The notes under the pieces were generated by a model, which was not told where the DNA came from, searched no databases, and saw only the letters and a program-made list of their open reading frames with translations. From Smittia aterrima (lineage: Eukaryota > Arthropoda > Insecta > Diptera > Chironomidae), in assembly GCA_033063855.1 (NCBI GenBank), contig CP093829.1, positions 5,838,243-5,902,242 of the forward strand: a stretch of DNA of 64,000 bases. Direction: 5' to 3'. The translations under genes were made by a program, and so were the position numbers. This document shows positions 46,193 through 58,100 of the stretch, in pieces; position 1 is the stretch's first letter; each line of letters opens with the position of its first letter.

Positions 46193-47631
46193 ATGGCCTC
46201 GCGTGACGATCTATCAAACAGTTTTTTGGACAGTGACGCAATCAGCGACGAATTTTTCATCGAGATCGTTGAAAATAAGTTGAATATTAGTCGCGATGAG
46301 TTTAAGCTTCGTCTCGTGTTGTTGTCGCCAGCGACCGGAAAGAATGAAAATTTTGTCGCTGTTTTGTATCGCGCGAAGATCAAGATAGAAATTCTCGCTA
46401 CGAATGAGAGAACAACAGTTGACGTGATCATCAAAGCTTTGCTCTCAACAATGCCGGAGATGAAGGAATTCGGAGTTTTTCCGAGAGAAAGATTCGTCTA
46501 CGAAAATGTCTTGCGAAGCTTCGAGGATATTTGGCTTGAACGAGCTGAGGAAGTTGTCACTTTCGGCCCAAAAATGATCAAAACGGAAACTGATCCGTAC
46601 GAACAAATTATTCTCGACGATCTGAAGCCTGAAGGATTCGAAATGCAGAATAGAAAAGTTGGACTCACCATGACTCAGACGAAAATGGTTTTATCGAAAC
46701 TCGCGAAATTCCACGCGGCGAGCGCCATTCGTTATCAGAAGGTAAGATTAAAATTATCAATCTCCAGCAACAATAATAAAAATATCGAAATTGTCTTAAC
46801 ATAGGACGGAGTGATTCAGACTTATTTCGATCGCAAACAATCAATGCCACCGATGCCTGAGGATAGTCCTTTCGTAATGGGATTCAAACGAATTTTCGAG
46901 GCTTTCAGAGAAGCTTTGCAAAGTTATGGAGACTGCGATGAGTTCGCTAAGAAAATTGACAATTGGGATTTTGGAAAAATGATAAATTTGTTCACGGAGG
47001 TTGGGGAGCCAATGAGATCAGGATTCCGAGTTTTGAATCATGGAGACATGTGGCTGAACAACATGATGTTCCGATCGGACTCTGAAGGAAATCCCCTCGA
47101 AGTTAAATTGATCGATTATCAAGCTCCGTTCTGGGGAAGTCCAGCTGGCGATCTTATCTATTTCTTGATGACTTCTGTTGTTGATGAAATCAAAGTTGCT
47201 CACTTCGACGAATTCATTTCATATTATCATGGAGAGCTTGTCGAAGCTCTTAAGAAAGTGAAATACAATGAAAATAATGTTCCAACTTTAGGAGAGCTTC
47301 ACATTGATATCATTGAGAAAGGAGCTTTCGGTGAGTCGATCGAAAAGAATCATTTTTTTCTATTCTAAAACATTCAAATTACTCTTTTTTAGCTTGCTCT
47401 TGCGTTTTATTCACTCTCTTCATCGTCAAATATGACTGTGCTGAGGAAATCACTTTGGAAAGTCTACTGATGGGTCAAGCAGATCAGGAAATGTTTGATC
47501 GCATCTACAAGAATGACAACTACAAGAAAGCAATCAAGCTGTGGCTTCCGTTCCTCAACAATCGAGGATTCCTTGATCATTTAATTAAACAAGAAGAAGA
47601 AATCAAAGAAGAAGAAATCAAAGAAGAATAA
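46193..47631 (+). CDS. EcKL protein 10, 437 aa
   Basis: Exons 46193-46741, 46805-47330 and 47393-47631. HGDMWLNN and LIDYQAPFW are intact. SSVADDIKV is SSVVDEIKV. An extra residue in KYNENNVPTL makes the stretch before the last intron one longer than in genes 1-7. The C-terminus carries a small repeat, EEEIKEEEIKEE. Exon 1 is close to genes 6 and 7 in the N-lobe (EILATNERTTVDVIIKALL). Confidence 0.9.
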
Positions 47632-47829
47632 AACGAACTTCATTTAAATTAAAGCTCGTTAAAAGCTCAGTTTCATTTCAATTTCATTCCCGTTTCTTAT
47701 CAACTTGTCACAATCGAAAAGTAAATAATTTGTTTTTATTTGATGATAGCACCGAACGCAATAAACTTGATATCAGCACTCGTTATATACGTTCTCAATT
47801 GATCCCTCGAACCGGATCTACTTGCAAAA

Positions 47830-47967
47830 TTTATCTTATCGCTCACGAGATTTTCTCTTCGCGTGATATTAACTCTTCGCGTTTTCGCGAAGTATAAAAC
47901 ATAAAATTTCGCGAGCGATCTCTCAGTTTGTGATCAAAAGCGGCCAGTGCAACAGCGAAAATAAAAA
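47830..47967 (+). promoter_or_regulatory. promoter of EcKL gene 11
   Basis: TATAAAA at 47893-47899 and TCAGTTT at 47923, with TTATCTTATCG around 47831 and CTTATCAAC around 47696. Confidence 0.6.
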
Positions 47968-49368
47968 ATGTCTACTCGCGACGCCCAAGAAAACGATTAT
48001 TTGAATAGCGATGCAATTAGCGATGATTACTTCATTTCAATTGTTGAGAAGAAGTTGAACATCAAACGTGATGAGTTTAAACTTCGACTCGTGTTGTTAT
48101 CACCGGCTGTTGGGAAGAACGAGAATTACAATTCAGTTTTGTATCGCGCAAAGATCAAAATTGAGATGAACGAAACGAAAGAGCGAAAAGTAGTTGACGT
48201 CATTATTAAAGCTCTGCTCTCAACGGCTCCGGAGATGAAACAATTTAGTGTTTTTCCTCGCGAGAGACTTATGTACGATGATGTTTTGAAAAGCTTCGAA
48301 GAGATTTGGCTTCAAGCTGGAGAAGAAATTAAGTTCGGGCCGAGAATGATTAAATCGGAAACTGATCCGTACGAGCAAATCATCATGGACGATCTTAAAC
48401 AAGAAGGTTTTTCGATGAATGATAGAAGAGTCGGTCTCAACATGATCGAAACGAAAATGGTTTTATCGAAGCTCGCGAAGTTTCACGCTGCAAGTGTCAT
48501 TCGTTATCAGAAGGTAAAAAATATTTTTTTTCGCAGTTCCGTGATCGAGTTTTAATCTTTTAAATCTTAAGGATGGAATTATCCAAACGTGCTTAGATAA
48601 GACAGCATCGATGCCGCCTCTCAGTCCAGATAGTCCGATGATATTCATGTTCCAGACTCTCTTCAATGGTTTCGTTGAATCTGTAAAAAGTTATGAAGGT
48701 TGCGAAGTTTATGCTGAGAAGATCGGTCGCTGGGATATGATGAACTTTTTGATGGCATTTATGACTTGCTCGACACCAACCAGCGGAGGATTCCAAGTCT
48801 TGAATCATGGAGACATGTGGATTAATAACGCAATGTTCCGACGAGATGCAGAAGGCAATCCAATCGAAGTCAGCTTGATCGACTATCAAATGTCGTTCTG
48901 GGCAAGTCCAACGGCTGATCTTCTCTATTTCTTGATAACTTCCGTTGCCGATGATATCAAAGTAGAACACTTTGACGATTTCATTGCTTTTTATCATAAA
49001 GAGTTGACCGAAGCTTTGAAGAAGTTGAAATATGATGAAAAGAAAGTTCCCACTTTGGCAGAACTTCACGTCGACATTATCGAGAAAGGAGCTTTCAGTA
49101 AGTTTTCTACACTTTCAGATAATCAGACTTTTATCCAAAATTTATTTCATTAGCTGGCATTTGTCTCGCCACAACTCTTTGTGGAGCAAAATACGACTCA
49201 ACTGAAGAATTCAGCATGGAGCTGATTATGTCAGGCAAAACCAATATCGATCTCATGTACAAAAACGATAATTACAAAAAGGCTTTGAAGCTTTGGCTTG
49301 CCTTCTTGGACAAACGAGGATTTCTGGATCTTTTGGTGAAAAAAGAAGTTGTTGCCAAAGAAGAATAA
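47968..49368 (+). CDS. EcKL protein 11, 428 aa
   Basis: Exons 47968-48513, 48572-49097 and 49154-49368. Exon 1 is one codon shorter than in genes 1-4 (ELERAGE is reduced to LQAGEE), a change shared with genes 12 and 13 and marking a subclade. The catalytic loop is HGDMWINNAMF, with LIDYQMSFW. The segment before it is TCSTPTSGGFQ rather than AEPMRSGFQ, again as in genes 12 and 13. Exon 3 is unusual (TGICLATTLCGAKYDS). Confidence 0.9.
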
Positions 49369-49717
49369 TTTCGAACGAATAAAAATATGATCGACTCAAT
49401 TATCCCAGCATTTACTAAAATTGTGAAGAAAAGCAATAGAGCGTGGAACTCTACAAAAATGTGGTTTTTGTTTTCCGTCTTATGCTATAAATATTACCTT
49501 GTTTTATCAACAAATGATATCAGTAGATCGGGGAAAAACTCCGCAAATTTAAAAAATATTAGTTTTGATGTAATATCGTGCAAATAAAGAACTTTCATTC
49601 TGTATAAAATAACAAAGAAATATTCCATCATGCATTTCAAACCTTAAAACATTTTATTTGATATCACTCTAATTTTTTCTCTCTGTGTGAGTTGAAAATC
49701 TGTGAGAATCGGCAAAG

Positions 49718-49753
49718 TTTAAAACATCGAATTTTTTCGGCGTTTCTCTCAGT
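49718..49753 (+). promoter_or_regulatory. core promoter of EcKL gene 12
   Basis: TTTAAAA at 49718-49724 acts as a TATA-like element, with TCAGTTT at 49749. A TTTATCAACAAATGATATC stretch with GATA-type sites lies around 49503. Confidence 0.45.
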
Positions 49754-49800
49754 TTGTGTTTAGACGCGGACGATCAACTACGGAGGAAAAAAATTGAGGA

Positions 49801-51214
49801 ATGGCCTTGCGTGACGCCCAAGAGACCGATTTTTTGAACAGCGACGCGATTAGCAATGATTACTTCATTGAAATCGTGGAAAACAAGTTAAACATTAAGC
49901 GCGATGAGTTCAAGTTACGACTCGTGTTGTTGTCACCAGCGACGGGAAAGAACGAAAATTTCGTAGCAGTTTTGTATCGCGCGAAGATCAAAATTGAGAT
50001 TCACGCAACAAAAGAGAGAAAATCTGTCGATGTGATCATTAAAGCTTTGCTCTCAACAATCCCAGAGATGAAAGAATACAGCGTATTCCCTCGCGAGAGA
50101 TTTGTTTACAACAACGTCTTAAAAAGCTTCGAAGATATTTGGTTTCAAGCTGGAGAAAAAATTAAATTCGGTCCGGGAATAATCAAATCGGAAACTGATC
50201 CGTACGAACAAATTATTCTTGACGACCTGAAGCCTGAAGGTTTTGTAATGCTCGACAGAAAAGTCGGACTCAACATGACTCAGACGAAAATGGTTTTATC
50301 AAAACTCGCAAAGTTCCACGCAGCGAGCGTTATTCGTTATCAGACGGTAAGGAGATTAAATTTATCGCCCTTCATTGATCGAAGCATGATTTCTCTCTCT
50401 CTCTTAGGATGGAATGATCCAACCTTACTTCGATCGTAAAGCGACAATGCCAGCTTTATCTGAAGATAGTCCATTTGCCTTTGGCTTCAAAACTCTTTTT
50501 ACAGCTTTTTCGGAAGCAATCAAAAGTTACGAAGGTTGCAAAGTTTACGCTGATAAAATCTGTCGATGGGATTTTAGAAAGTTTTTGACTTTGTTCGTCG
50601 ACATTGCTACTCCAACTAGCGGAGGCTTCCAAGTCTTGAATCATGGTGACATGTGGTTGAACAACATGATGTTCCGATCAGACGAAGAAGGCAATCCAAT
50701 CGAAGTTAGTTTGATTGACTATCAAATGGCATATTGGGCAAGTCCTTCAAACGATCTTCTCTATTTCCTCATCTCTTCGGTTTCTGATGACATCAAAGTC
50801 GATTTCTTTGATGATTTCGTAAAGTTTTATCATGAGGAACTGATTAGAGATTTAGATAAACTGAAATACAATGGAGAGAATGTTCCATCGTTAGCTGAAC
50901 TTCATGTCGACATCATTGAAAGAGGAGCTTTCGGTGAGTTAATTATTTTCTCTCGCATTTCAAGAATTTCATCGATAAACTTCTAAATAGCTTCATCGTT
51001 GCTCGTCCTAATTCTTTGCGTCGTTAAATACGAATCCAGTGAAGAGCTTTCAATTGAATCGTTGATGACAGGCCAAGCCGACTCAGGAATGTTTGATCGC
51101 ATTTACAAGAATGAAACTTACGCGAATGCTGTGAAGAAGTGGCTTCCTTTCCTCAACAATCGAGGATTCCTTGACGCTTTGATAAAATCAGACGAAGAGC
51201 CAAAGGAAGAATAA
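49801..51214 (+). CDS. EcKL protein 12, 431 aa
   Basis: Exons 49801-50346, 50408-50933 and 50991-51214. HGDMWLNN and LIDYQMAYW are intact, and the TPTSGG motif marks the gene 11-13 subclade. Exon 1 ends RYQT instead of RYQK. It is the closest relative of gene 13: intron 2 is identical between them and intron 1 differs at only two positions by eye. The C-terminus is acidic (SDEEPKEE). Confidence 0.92.
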
Positions 51215-51221
51215 AAGAAAA

Positions 51222-51525
51222 CTTCATTCAAAGCGCTGATGAAGCGACTTGAATAATTTAAATTCATCCCATTAGCTAAAGCTCATTCTTCTCAGTTTCA
51301 ATTTGCTCTCATCATCATCAACAAACAAGATAATTGTTTTGAAACAGCATAGACAAGCCCATTAATTTGATTGAAATAGATTAGATCGAAATATTTCATG
51401 GAAATTACATCAACAAAGAATAAATTGAACATTAAAGGTTTTTATAAAAAAAAAATGAGAAATCAAGTTCGGCGAAGTGAACTTTTTATCTTTTTGTGGA
51501 TTTCTATTATTAAATGTCGCGTCAA
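51222..51525 (+). repeat. left copy of a segmental duplication (3' flank of gene 12)
   Basis: A near-identical copy of 53161-53464, running from ACTTCATTCAAAGCGCTGATG to TATTAAATGTCGCGTCAAT. With the matching coding and intron sequence it marks a duplication unit of about 1.9 kb. Confidence 0.9.
51390..51440 (+). pseudogene. tiny EcKL exon-1 relic, left copy
   Basis: ATATTTCATGGAAATT, then AATAAATTGAACATTAAA resembles the YFIEIVENKLNIK codons of intact exon 1 (translates roughly as FMEITSTKNKLNIK). It is a ~50-bp fragment without flanking homology. Confidence 0.5.
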
Positions 51526-51729
51526 TATATCTCGTCCATTGAACTTTTATTTTCAATGCATTTTGATCGTTTCGGAAATGCCATATGGAATAAAGTCGAA
51601 ACAACTTTTATTTGATCACTTAATTTTTTTATCTCTGTGTGAGGGCTTGAACATCGAACTTTTCGTTGGTTACTTACATTTTGTGTTAATACGCGGACAG
51701 TGAACTACGGAGAAATTTTTTTTTGAAGA

Positions 51730-53131
51730 ATGGCATTGCGTGGCATTCAAGCAAACGATCTTTTAAACAGCGGCGCGATTAGCAATGATTATTTCATTGA
51801 AATCGTGGAAAACAAGTTAAATATTAAGCGCGATGAGTTCAAGTTACGACTCGTGTTGTTGTCACCAGCGACCGGAAAGAATGAAAATTTCGTGGCAGTT
51901 TTGTATCGCGCGAAGATCAAAATTGAGATTTACGCAACAAAAGAGAGAAAATCTGTCGACGTGATCATCAAAGCTTTGCTCTCAACAATCCCAGAGATGG
52001 AAGAGTTCAGCGTTTTTCCTCGCGAGATATTTGTGTACAACAACGTCTTAAAAAGCTTCGAAGATATTTGGTTTCAAGCTGGAGAAAAAATTAAATTCGG
52101 TCCAGGAATAATTAAATCGGAAACTGATCCGTACGAACAAATTATTCTCGACGACCTGAAACCTGAAGGTTTTGTGATGCTTGACAGAAAAGTCGGTCTC
52201 AACATGATTCAGACGAAAACGGTTTTATCGAAACTCGCAAAGTTCCACGCAGCGAGCGTTATTCGTTATCAGACGGTAAGGAGATTAAATTTATCGCCCT
52301 TCATTGATCGAAACATGATTTCTCTGTCTCTCTTAGGATGGAATGATCCAACCTTACTTCGATCGTTCAGCCACATTCGCTTTATCTGAAGATTGTGCAC
52401 TTGCCTTTGGCTTCAAAACTCTATTTACAGCTTTTTTGGAAGCAGTCAAAAGTTATGAAGGTTGCAAAGTTTACGCTGATAAAATCAGTCGATGGGATTT
52501 TGGAAAGTTTTTGCAAAGTTTTGCTACTCCAACAAGTGGAGGCTTCCTGGTCTTGAATCATGGTGACATGTGGTTGAACAACTTTTTGTTCCGATCAGAC
52601 GAAGAGGGAAATTCAATCGAAGTTAGTTTGATTGACTATCAAATGGCATATTGGGCAAGTCCTTCAAACGATCTTCTCTATTTCCTCATCTCTTCGGTTT
52701 CTGACGACATCAAAGTCGATTTCTTTGATGATTTCGTAAAGTTTTATCATGAGGAACTGATTGGTGACTTGAAGAAACTGAAATACAATGGAGAGAATGT
52801 TCCATCGTTAGCAGAACTTCATGTCGACATAATTGAAAGAGGAGCTTTCGGTGAGTTAATTATTTTCTCTCGCATTTCAAGAATTTCATCGATAAACTTC
52901 TAAATAGCTTCATCGTTTCTCGTCCTAATTCTTTGTCTCGCTAAATACGAATCCAGTGAAGAGCTCTCACTTGAATCGTTGTTGACTGGCAAAGTCGACT
53001 CAGGAATGGTTGATCGCATTTACAAGAATGAAACTTACACGAAAGCTGTGAAGAAGTGGCTTCCTTTCCTCAACAATCGAGGATTCCTTGACGCTTTGAT
53101 AAAATCAGACGAAGAGCCAAAGGAAGAATAA
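51730..53131 (+). CDS. EcKL protein 13, 427 aa, youngest copy
   Basis: Exons 51730-52275, 52337-52850 and 52908-53131. It is a recent duplicate of gene 12. HGDMWLNN and LIDYQ are intact, so it could be active. Compared with gene 12 it has a 12-bp in-frame deletion in exon 2 just before TPTSGG, and altered residues at usually constant places: the N-terminus RGIQANDL, NSGAIS for NSDAIS, and PREIF where others have PRERF or PRERL. The promoter has lost both TATA-like and TCAGT elements. It may be poorly expressed or on the way to a pseudogene. Confidence 0.85.
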
Positions 53132-53160
53132 AAGAAGAGAAAACTTTTGTTGAAGTCAAA

Positions 53161-53464
53161 CTTCATTCAAAGCGCTGATGAAGTGACTTGAATAATTTAA
53201 ATTCATCCCATTAGCTAAAGCTCATTCTTCTCAGTTTCAATTTGCTCTCATCATCATCAACAAACAAGATAATTGTTTTGAAACAGCATAGACAAGCCCA
53301 TTAATTTGATTGAAATAGATTAGATCGAAATATTTCATGAAAATGACATCAACAAAGAATAAATTGAACATTAAAGCTTTTTATAAAAAACATTGAGAAG
53401 TCAAGTTCGGCGAAGTGAACTTTTGATCTTTTTGTGGATTTCTATTATTAAATGTCGCGTCAAT
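53161..53464 (+). repeat. right copy of the segmental duplication (3' flank of gene 13)
   Basis: Matches 51222-51525 with few differences. It ends abruptly near 53464, which marks the right border of the EcKL array. Confidence 0.9.
53329..53377 (+). pseudogene. tiny EcKL exon-1 relic, right copy
   Basis: The same fragment as at 51390-51440, carried along by the segmental duplication (ATGAAAATGACATCAACAAA, then AATAAATTGAACATTAAA). Confidence 0.5.
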
Positions 53465-55131
53465 TTATATCTTTCCAGTCTCGACGAATCAATTGACGTA
53501 ACAGGTTGTGATAGAAACTAATTTCAATACGACGAAAGCTCGACGGAGCTTCCAATATAAGTTCACCTTCAAGCGATTTATCTCCGAATGTCAATGAGCG
53601 TAGGTGGAAGTTGAATTTTCAATTTTCGCAAATTCAAAGATAAATAAACAAATTTACGGTTTCAACTCAACCGAAGTTGAAATAAATGAAACTTCTGAGA
53701 ATTTAATCGTGAGTTTCGAGCTTTATCTCGTTCATCAGTTCACGCGTGAAATCCGATGATTCTCGAATTGAAAGCACAAGAGATCAATCAACCTCAGCTG
53801 TTCGGGTTTTATGGATTTGATTCCGGTGGTGGAACAATCAACCGAAGCGATTCAATCTCAAAATGTCAACGCTTCGTCACAAAACACTCTTTTTAATGGA
53901 CGACCGCTTTTGAATTAGAATCGTTCAACAGAGTTGTGTGTTGAAGTTTTCAGACAAAAGACGAGAGATTGAAAATGTCGATGGATTGTCCATGGAAATT
54001 TGGTTTCTCGTTGCTCTTCGGTCAGTTTCCTGTGAACTCGGCGGTTTGCAATGCTTCATTTGTTTTAATAACAAACTAACGTGGTTGGTTTGAAGCGTTC
54101 AAAACCACACGAATCGATTAGAGAGTGATTACGACAAGCTGATGAATATCTAAAAGCATTCTCACGTTCCGGTTCTGTGTGAAGGGTTTCTCAAGGATCC
54201 TATTTCTATTTGAATGTTTTGCTGTTACTGGTTTCGTCCCAAGAGCTATTTCTTCCCTCAGAACTTCAATTACGAATCCGTTCTATTATGTACCGAAGAT
54301 TATTCTGATAACACGAAGAGCTTCTCATATTTTCTATTTTACGACTTTCCATTTATAATTGCATGGAAGTTTTGCGTGTTGAGTTGAGGGACTTGTGGGA
54401 ATTGTTAGTACGAGAAGTTCTCGTCGAGAACATGACCGAAATACTCCTTTATAATGATTCGTCCGTGAGTTAGGTTAAGGACGATTTATGCTTTTAAAGG
54501 GTTAAGCGAGTAAATGAACTCAGTTGCCATTTCATTTAAGTTGAACTCAAAGGATTAATCTTACTCGCGATTATATTGCTTTCTGGTTGAGTGGAGATTT
54601 CAATCAGCGAGAAAGTTTTTAATTTTTAAGCTCACAATTCCATTTCGATCAACAGATTTTCGCAGCAGTCAGCAAATCGAGCTTGAGCCAATTCATTTTG
54701 AGAGATTATGAGTTTTATTTAAAGCATTTAGCGCAATCAACTTTCACATAAAATTAAATTTGAGCTCTCGGCATTTTTAATTTGAGTTATAATCCTTTGA
54801 TGATTTAACTCAATGACCGTCAACTGTTATCATCATTTCAAACACGAGAGCGACAAAACATTCTCGAAATTCTAGGCAATCGAGGAAAAAGTTCAACAAG
54901 AAAAACTTTTTCCCTTTGTGCGGTTTAATTCAATTTTCACTGATTGGACTTTCGATTACTGAAAAGCCAAAGAACACAATGAACATAAATCAAGCTTTAG
55001 CGTCGAGGATGTAATCAATAGCGTGGAAACTTTTCATGAGAACCTTAAATATCGAGAAGTACTTTTCGATGATGAAAAATGTTCGTAGCTGTTGAGTGAC
55101 TTTGCCTTTGGTCTCAGTGGACGTGACAATT

Positions 55132-55157
55132 GGGAGCTGCTTCACGGGAAGCCTCCC
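55132..55157 (+). other. stable hairpin
   Basis: GGGAG-(CT)-GCTTC-ACGG-GAAGC-CTCCC: a ten-pair stem with a two-base bulge and a tetraloop. It is too short for a typical miRNA precursor as it stands. Confidence 0.35.
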
Positions 55158-58100
55158 TCAGCGTTAAAAATGATTCATCGCAATATCAATTACTCTTGCT
55201 TCTCTTGTCGGCCCGAGAAGTGTTTGATACTTAAGATAAAATCCAAAAGGGAAGCGTAAATTATTTCGGAAGTTTGATCAATGACAAGACCACGGCTGCG
55301 GTGTGTTCTTGCTGGCGCAGGTCGAAAGCGAGTTTGAGTGTTCCAAACGAATAAAGTTTACAACATGGAACGAGAAAACTAATAACGACGAGAGCTTGAA
55401 GTAATAAATTTCAATTAATGTAATTCTGCTTTTTTACTGGAGCGAGGATTTCCATGAGAGAAATATTAATCGAGAGGGAAAGACAATTACGACATCCCAC
55501 AGCGGTGTCCACAGCTTTGAATCCTTTTGCTCTTGTTGAACTTGTTCTTTATAATTTAATGAGCTTAGGGAAGACCCGAGAATTGAATTCGTCCGCGATG
55601 ATTTATTTGCGTTCCACTGATTTTTCTTGTTGATGTCACGAAAATCTTCAAAATCTTCCTTTCAAATTAAAGCATCTTAAGGAAGTTTATTGAAATGTAA
55701 AAGATTCACAATTTTACGCTTCTCCTCCCAACATCGATGCTGATTTATCTTTGCAACTGTTCACATTGCAACTGATCTGCTTTCTCACTTTACTCAAAGC
55801 TCTTTGACAAGTCAAAGAGTGCCATCAAATTTCGTTTGCTCTGGACTCAGACATTTGAGTTCAACTGCAATGGACTTGGGAGTTGCAGCTCGTGGCATTA
55901 AATTTTCATTTAATTTCCTCCTTTCTCGAGGATTCCATCTCAGCTATCATTGTCGCATCAAGACGAGAGCTATCAAATTTCATTTGCACGTCCATGAATT
56001 TTAATTGAATTCTTCTAGTGGCAGAGGAATCTATTTCCGCTCTTTCTCATGGACGCTCATTGTCTCTCAGAGTGGAAAAGGTAAATGAAAACGACTTCAA
56101 CATGTCAAGTCGAGGACTTAAATTAGAAATCAACTGAGCTTGTTTAGTGTTTCCATCATTCTTTCGATTCCATTTGAAATCATGAATTAATATCGTAAAA
56201 GTTTCATGTTCTTTCATTCACAAAGATTGCGTGATTTCCACAGGATTAATTGGGTTTCTTTTCGCTTAAGCTTTAAGATGAATCGAGTAACAAAAGAAAT
56301 TTCCGAGTGGAAAAAGTAATGAGATGGGAAATCAATAAATTTCTTTTGCAGGTGGCTGAGCTGTTTTGTTGATTACTTCTCACAGCGTTCTCTAAGGATT
56401 TCTTCCGCTTCAACAATTCGAAAATAATAATTTCGTCCGATTGGGCAAATGCTTTCTCTCTCTCTTACATCGTTTAGCACAAAAAAAAACATTTCGGCTT
56501 TAGTCGTCGTAGCTTTTGTTGTGTCTCAAATGGACGCCGGGAGTTATTTCTCCTGGGACGTTATCGCTTTCCCCTCTAGCGACCACTCACCGAAATGAGA
56601 TTAAACATCTTTTTGACTCTCGCATTGAGTAAAAGAGGAAGCTAACGTAAGTTTGATGTAAATGAAACTATCCCATTGCCTTAACACGTCCACAATGTCA
56701 AGATATCTTCGAGCGACTTCCCTTTTGACGTTAATTGTAACAACGTTTGTCTATTCCAGCCACAATCGTAATTGAAAGCTTTTGCAGTTTCCCTTCATAT
56801 TTTCCATTATATCCAGAGAATATTACAGGCGAGGAATTTGAAGGGTTAAAGAACTTTTACTACAACAAAATTAAATGAATTGAAAATTTCCATTTCGATG
56901 GTTTCCTGGTGAAAACAATTTTCTTTCCATTGTTGTGAACTGCTTCAGTAACTCGAATCATATTTTGCTAAGAAAATCCTGGACGAAAGGGGAAGATTAC
57001 AGGAAGAAAACCTTCTTCATTGTTGTTAGAACAATTTTTCTATGAAAACAAACTCAAGATCGGATTGAACTTAATTTCATAAATTAGAAGACTTTGCCTT
57101 TTCCATTCTTCGAGTTTTTGAAGACATTGCCTTCAACAATTGTTTCTCATAATCCAAATCGTGACTTTCTTTCGAATCACAATTGCTCTCGAAACTTTTT
57201 CCTCCTCCTCTTTCTAACTTGTTGATGCGATGTCTTTTTCCTCTCAAAGTATTTGGAAAATCTCTTTGTTTTTATTCCGAATAATGACTACGGAGAAGTT
57301 CGGATGATGTCAAGAAACATTGTGATTAGGATTCAAGGCTTTGCGAATGGAAGTAACGATTAAATTTGTCATATGAAAGACTCTTTGACATACTGAGACT
57401 CATAGGAAATACTTCTGTCTCTGCTATACGGCAATTACGAAGCGATCCAAAGCAACGTAAAATTATTTATATCGCGTCGCTAAATTGCTTCTCGAAAGCA
57501 ATCACCTTGCGCGACACATTTTCATTACGGTCGTTTCCATCTTTTCCATTCGAGAGCGAAACAAAGTTTGTAAGCTCACTTTGAGTGCTTCACAATTTTT
57601 TTTAAACTTCAAAGAGCTTTGGAGAAGTAAAAAAAGTTTCCGGCTTTAATATCGTTCGTGATTAAATGAAACCTCGTTCGCATGAATGTTGAAGCTGATT
57701 CTTTATTCCGGTCAGTAATGAAGCCATTGCATTCATTAGGTCGTCATAGTTTGCGTACATGACATTGGAGATTATTGAAGATGAACAAAACAAACATCTC
57801 ACCTTTCAAGCTATCGAAGATAGGTAAATTTTCATTAATTATCTTTCTTCGTGTGATTGCCCTAATTGCACGTTGGAACGATGAGCAATAAAGTTTCCTG
57901 ATTTAATTGATGTTATTGATTTCCTGAGGCTCATAATAAGCTTCAGATTCATCGGATTAGCGCAAGAGACGGTCGTAAAGTAATCGACGAATGTCGTTAA
58001 CTCAAAATGTAGAAAACTATTTATTGTCGAAAAGTAAAACGAGATATTTCATCGAGAAGAGCATTTTATCAGTTGCTTTGAGGATGCGGTAGCGATTAAA

